This document shows positions 61,232-64,000 of a DNA stretch of 64,000 nucleotides, in pieces. This DNA is from Thalassotalea_H sp040779345 (GTDB taxonomy: Bacteria; Pseudomonadota; Gammaproteobacteria; Enterobacterales; Alteromonadaceae): NCBI GenBank assembly GCA_040779345.1, contig JBFONU010000009.1, positions 62,001-126,000 on the forward strand, read 5' to 3'. The notes under the pieces were generated by a model. The model was not told the origin of the DNA. It did no database searches and worked only from the letters and a program-made list of their open reading frames with translations. Each line of letters starts with the position of its first letter. The first letter of the stretch is position 1. The translations under genes and the position numbers were made by a program.

Positions 61232-62197
61232 TTAAGGTCTTGCTCTTAACGAAACTGAGTCAGCAATTTGTTTAGCGGTTGCTGAGGGGATTTTTCCAAC
61301 GACACTGACCTCATAGCCATTAATCACTTGACTTAATGCAACGGTAGCGCCGTCCATAACATAATCAGCAACTCTTTGTGGCTCTTTGCTCGGCGTCATA
61401 TAAACAGAAACATCAACTAAACCATCACCAAATAAAACAAACTCTACCGGTTGATTGGTCGAAGATAAACGATGACGATTGGCATTAATTTGTTTAAAAC
61501 CTTGAGGTAACCAATTCACTTGCCATAACAGTTTTTGCTCTTGATACCCTTGTGGGATATCAACCACATTAGGTAATTCTGTTGCCTGCAACTGATTTAA
61601 ACTTTCCGCCGGTTTTTCCGTTATATCAAGGTGAGTAAACTGAATTTGTTCGAGTTGTTGACCTTTTCTAGAAACAATTGCTAGTTTGAGTAATAACCCC
61701 GTCTTTTCATCTAGCCATAACCAATGACCATATTTATTGATATCTTTAGGTACAATCCTGATAATTTGCGCACTTCGCCCTAAAATTCTACTTTTACCTA
61801 CCGAAACAAAATTATAGGTTGATGAAAGACCCTTTATTTGGCCACTTAAAATATTAGGTATAGGCCCTTTAAGACTTGTAGACATCACAGAGTATGGCGG
61901 TAGCTCAGGTTCGATATAGCTTATGGTATTATCTCTTTTTAAGATATCTCGACGAGGACCATTTAATAATGACAATATTTCTAATTCAACATCTTGCTCA
62001 TTAACACCATGGAACCAATGATAAGGCTCTGCATGATTGTTTTTAACCACAACAAATGAAGTACTAAAGTTTAATGTCTGTAAGGAATTTGATAGGCGTT
62101 CAAGCCAAACATCAGCTGTATCTTTTGATTCTAATTCAGCTGAGGCAACTGGTGAAAAAAATGTCACCAGTATAAAAAAACGAATGATTAACTTCAT
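61232..62197 (-). CDS. rseB: Sigma-E regulator RseB
   Basis: Periplasmic lipid/LPS-sensing protein that shields RseA from proteolysis, 321 aa. A signal peptide (1-20) precedes the N-terminal lipid-binding MucB domain, with FVVVKNNHAEPYHWFHGVNEQDVELEILSLLNGP (split around residues 46-80), and the small C-terminal RseA-binding domain (about 215-318). It overlaps the rseA end by an ATGA-like junction. Confidence 0.93.
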   Translation of the reverse strand: MKLIIRFFILVTFFSPVASAELESKDTADVWLERLSNSLQTLNFSTSFVVVKNNHAEPYHWFHGVNEQDVELEILSLLNGPRRDILKRDNTISYIEPELPPYSVMSTSLKGPIPNILSGQIKGLSSTYNFVSVGKSRILGRSAQIIRIVPKDINKYGHWLWLDEKTGLLLKLAIVSRKGQQLEQIQFTHLDITEKPAESLNQLQATELPNVVDIPQGYQEQKLLWQVNWLPQGFKQINANRHRLSSTNQPVEFVLFGDGLVDVSVYMTPSKEPQRVADYVMDGATVALSQVINGYEVSVVGKIPSATAKQIADSVSLRARP

Positions 62198-62790
62198 TTA
62201 ACCGTATTGGTAACCTCTTTATTAATCTTTTTACTGTGCTCTTCATTTGCTAAAGCGGTAAATTTTAACTGTTGCTTGTGATCTTGTAAAAGCGCTTGAA
62301 ATCGTCGTTGCTGTTCAATCATAGCTTGCTGCGTTGACGCTCTGTTATTTTGCTGATAATTAAGACTAACCGGCTCTGCAACACCGCCAAAGGGAGTTGT
62401 TTGCACGATAGGGCTTGGTACTAAAGTATCATTATTAGCCACATTTTGTTGTACACCAATCACCATTAGACCAGCGGCTGATGCTGCTATAGCGACCTGA
62501 CCAAAGGGCTTAGAAAATTGAACCACTTTTGCTTTAATGCGAGTAACCATTGTCGTTTTCGCTACAGGAGCTAAAACGGTTGGCTCTTCAGCAATAGCAT
62601 TAGCTATAGAAGCTGATAGATCGAGATTCAATGAATCAGGCAATTCGTCGCGAAGAGTATCACCTATCATGTGATAACGTTGCCAAGTTTCCGACATATG
62701 GTTGTCTTTGACTAACTCGTCAAAGACTTCATCATTGGCCTGATAATTATCAACTAATGATGAAACTGTCTCAAACTTACTTTCACTCAT
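62194..62790 (-). CDS. rseA: Anti-sigma-E factor RseA
   Basis: Membrane anti-sigma factor that holds RpoE inactive, 198 aa. The cytoplasmic N terminus (ESKFETVSSLVDNYQANDEV and WQRYHMIGDTLRDELP) matches the sigma-binding domain; one membrane helix spans about 97-113; the periplasmic part (114-198) binds RseB and contains a Gln-rich coiled segment. It follows rpoE by 27 bp. Confidence 0.93.
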   Translation of the reverse strand: MSESKFETVSSLVDNYQANDEVFDELVKDNHMSETWQRYHMIGDTLRDELPDSLNLDLSASIANAIAEEPTVLAPVAKTTMVTRIKAKVVQFSKPFGQVAIAASAAGLMVIGVQQNVANNDTLVPSPIVQTTPFGGVAEPVSLNYQQNNRASTQQAMIEQQRRFQALLQDHKQQLKFTALANEEHSKKINKEVTNTVK

Positions 62791-62817
62791 ATATACACCT
62801 TTAAAAAACCGATAAAA

Positions 62818-63396
62818 CTAGCGTTGAAGTAATGGTCTGATTTTTTTATCTACAGCATCTCGTGCTCTAAATATTCTTGAACGTACTGTTCCCACAGGAC
62901 ATTCCATAATCGTTGCTATTTCTTCATAACTTAACCCTTCGAGCTCTCGCAGATTGATTGCTGTTCGTAAATCTTCTGGCAATTGCTCTATGGTATCAAA
63001 TATTACTTTTTTTATTTCTTTGGTTAATAATAATTTCTCAGGCGACGCATTTTCTCTTAGCGCATCTCCTGCATCATAAATCTCTGCGTCTTCAATTTCA
63101 ACATCTGATCCCGGCGGTTTTCTGTTACTTGCCACCATATGGTTTTTTGCACAGTTTACCGCTATGCGATATAACCACGTATAAAAAGCACTATCCCCTC
63201 TAAAATTAGGTAAAGCTCGATAAGCCTTAATAAATGCTTCTTGTACTATGTCAGGAACATCACTATGATTTTTTACATAGCGTGAAACTAAATTTGCTAC
63301 CTTATTCTGATACTTCGTTACTAGCAGGTTAAACGCGTTTTTATCACCACGTTGTACCCGCTCAACCAATTGTTGGTCGACGTTTTGTTCGCTCAT
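62818..63396 (-). CDS. rpoE: RNA polymerase sigma-E factor
   Basis: ECF sigma factor for envelope stress, 192 aa. Region 2 reads NAFNLLVTKYQNKVANLVSRYV and DVPDIVQEAFIKAYRALPNFRGDSAFYTWLYRIAVNCAKNH (in parts), region 4 LRELEGLSYEEIATIMECPVGTVRSRIFRARDA (in parts). The ATG at 63396 gives MSEQNVDQQLVERVQRGD, parallel to E. coli RpoE; a TTG three codons upstream sits too close to the AGGAG ribosome site. A sigma-E-type promoter lies upstream at 63459, so it should autoregulate. Confidence 0.96.
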   Translation of the reverse strand: MSEQNVDQQLVERVQRGDKNAFNLLVTKYQNKVANLVSRYVKNHSDVPDIVQEAFIKAYRALPNFRGDSAFYTWLYRIAVNCAKNHMVASNRKPPGSDVEIEDAEIYDAGDALRENASPEKLLLTKEIKKVIFDTIEQLPEDLRTAINLRELEGLSYEEIATIMECPVGTVRSRIFRARDAVDKKIRPLLQR

Positions 63397-63458
63397 TCGA
63401 GCCAATACTCCTAAAACCCATTAACTTTTTACGTCTGGCTCATAGCAAACACATCAAG

Positions 63459-63486
63459 TAGGACTAGTCTTGTGCGAAAAAGTTCT
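63459..63486 (-). promoter_or_regulatory. Sigma-E-type promoter of rpoE
   Basis: On the minus strand AGAACTT (63480-63486), a 16-base spacer and TCCTA (63459-63463) resemble the sigma-E consensus GGAACTT-N16-TCnnA. It is about 60 bp before the rpoE start codon, as expected for autoregulation of rpoE-rseABC. Confidence 0.6.
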
Positions 63487-63599
63487 AAAAAAATTAAAAA
63501 AAAATTAAAAAAAACGATAATGCCCTATTATCTCTGTTCTCAATGCCCAATAAACGTTAAAATTTATTTATCAATAGGATACCTTAAAACTAATCATTT

Positions 63600-64000
63600 A
63601 TGAATCAACAACACAATTGTGACGTGTTAATTATTGGCAGTGGTGCCGCAGGTTTATCACTTGCGCTTCATTTAGCAAAAAATGCTGATGTGGTAATATT
63701 AAGTAAAGGCCTTGTGAATGAAGGCTCTACCTTTTATGCACAGGGTGGTATAGCAGCAGTATTTGATGAAAATGATAGCATTGAGTCTCATGTTTCTGAC
63801 ACGTTAATTGCTGGTGCAGGGCTGTGTGATAAAGAGATAGTTCAATATACCGCAGAAAATGCGAAAGATTGTTTAGAGTGGTTAATTAATCAAGGGGTTG
63901 ATTTTGACCAAGAAGAAAATCAGGGTGGCGACGTAAAATATCATCTCACACGAGAGGGTGGCCATAGTCACCGCCGTATTTTACATGCAGCAGATGCCAC
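63600..64000 (+). CDS. nadB: L-aspartate oxidase, partial
   Basis: First enzyme of de novo NAD synthesis, oxidising aspartate to iminoaspartate with FAD. Only the first 133 codons are in the window; the frame is open to the edge. The N-terminal dinucleotide-binding motif VLIIGSGAAGLSLAL (9-23) and STFYAQGGIAAV, then LTREGGHSHRRILHAADAT, are NadB signatures. Divergent from rpoE, the usual order in gammaproteobacteria. Confidence 0.94.
   Translation, partial: MNQQHNCDVLIIGSGAAGLSLALHLAKNADVVILSKGLVNEGSTFYAQGGIAAVFDENDSIESHVSDTLIAGAGLCDKEIVQYTAENAKDCLEWLINQGVDFDQEENQGGDVKYHLTREGGHSHRRILHAADA

Noticed and set aside
1..64000. CRISPR arrays, tRNA or rRNA genes, transposases, integrases, prophage genes
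   Set aside because: None was seen on reading intergenic regions and protein frames on both strands; spaced repeats of CRISPR type are absent.

Overview
The window looks like a chromosomal segment of a marine gammaproteobacterium of the order Alteromonadales, most probably Colwelliaceae (Colwellia or Thalassotalea-like). This rests on the low G+C content, on gammaproteobacterial gene orders such as pabB-nudL-sdaA, apt-dnaX-ybaB, rlmD-relA-mazG with divergent barA, and acpS-pdxJ-recO-era-rnc-lepB-lepA-rseC-rseB-rseA-rpoE with divergent nadB, and on two copies of a small protein family I remember mainly from Colwellia relatives. No rRNA, tRNA, CRISPR array, integrase or transposase gene was seen. 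The species is an inference from gene content only.

Layout. 1-9.9 kb: rsuA, a LysE-type exporter, a DUF1697 protein and an acetyltransferase, a TPR phosphorelay kinase, a NaChBac-like sodium channel behind a glyoxalase-II-like hydrolase, an NSS-family symporter and a membrane diguanylate cyclase. 10-23 kb: housekeeping genes (rmuC, class I fumarase, pabB, nudL, sdaA, cysB, ybaB, dnaX, apt) and a single-domain response regulator; dnaX carries what looks like a complete programmed -1 frameshift signal. 22.8-28.1 kb: a 40-residue membrane protein behind a perfect FNR box, then a six-gene TonB/ExbB/ExbD/TtpC-type energising operon with TAATG couplings. 28.8-31.3 kb: a TSUP transporter, priC, and a tail-to-tail ComFB / PilZ pair.

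31.6-35.9 kb is a Fur-box-controlled siderophore-uptake operon (TonB receptor, PepSY, DUF2271, DUF4198). The last 35 bp of its final gene, including the stop codon, are repeated exactly 3.36 kb downstream. The segment between the repeats holds unfamiliar genes: a frameshifted Cys-rich secreted protein, a membrane-anchored ankyrin-like protein and a two-TM zinc-ribbon protein. This is the most unusual stretch of the window. 39-46 kb continues with a GAF-PAS hybrid kinase, a LysR regulator, a small secreted helical-repeat protein with a tiny downstream ORF, yeeN, and a divergent pair of a BLUF blue-light sensor and an EAL phosphodiesterase. 46-64 kb is mostly conserved core: an enoyl-CoA hydratase, mazG, relA, rlmD, barA, and the long acpS-to-rpoE cluster with a sigma-E-like promoter in front of rpoE.

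Together the window has a strong c-di-GMP theme (GGDEF, EAL with BLUF, PilZ, ComFB), three multi-domain phosphorelay kinases, iron acquisition with its own energiser, and stress control (RelA, BarA, RpoE).
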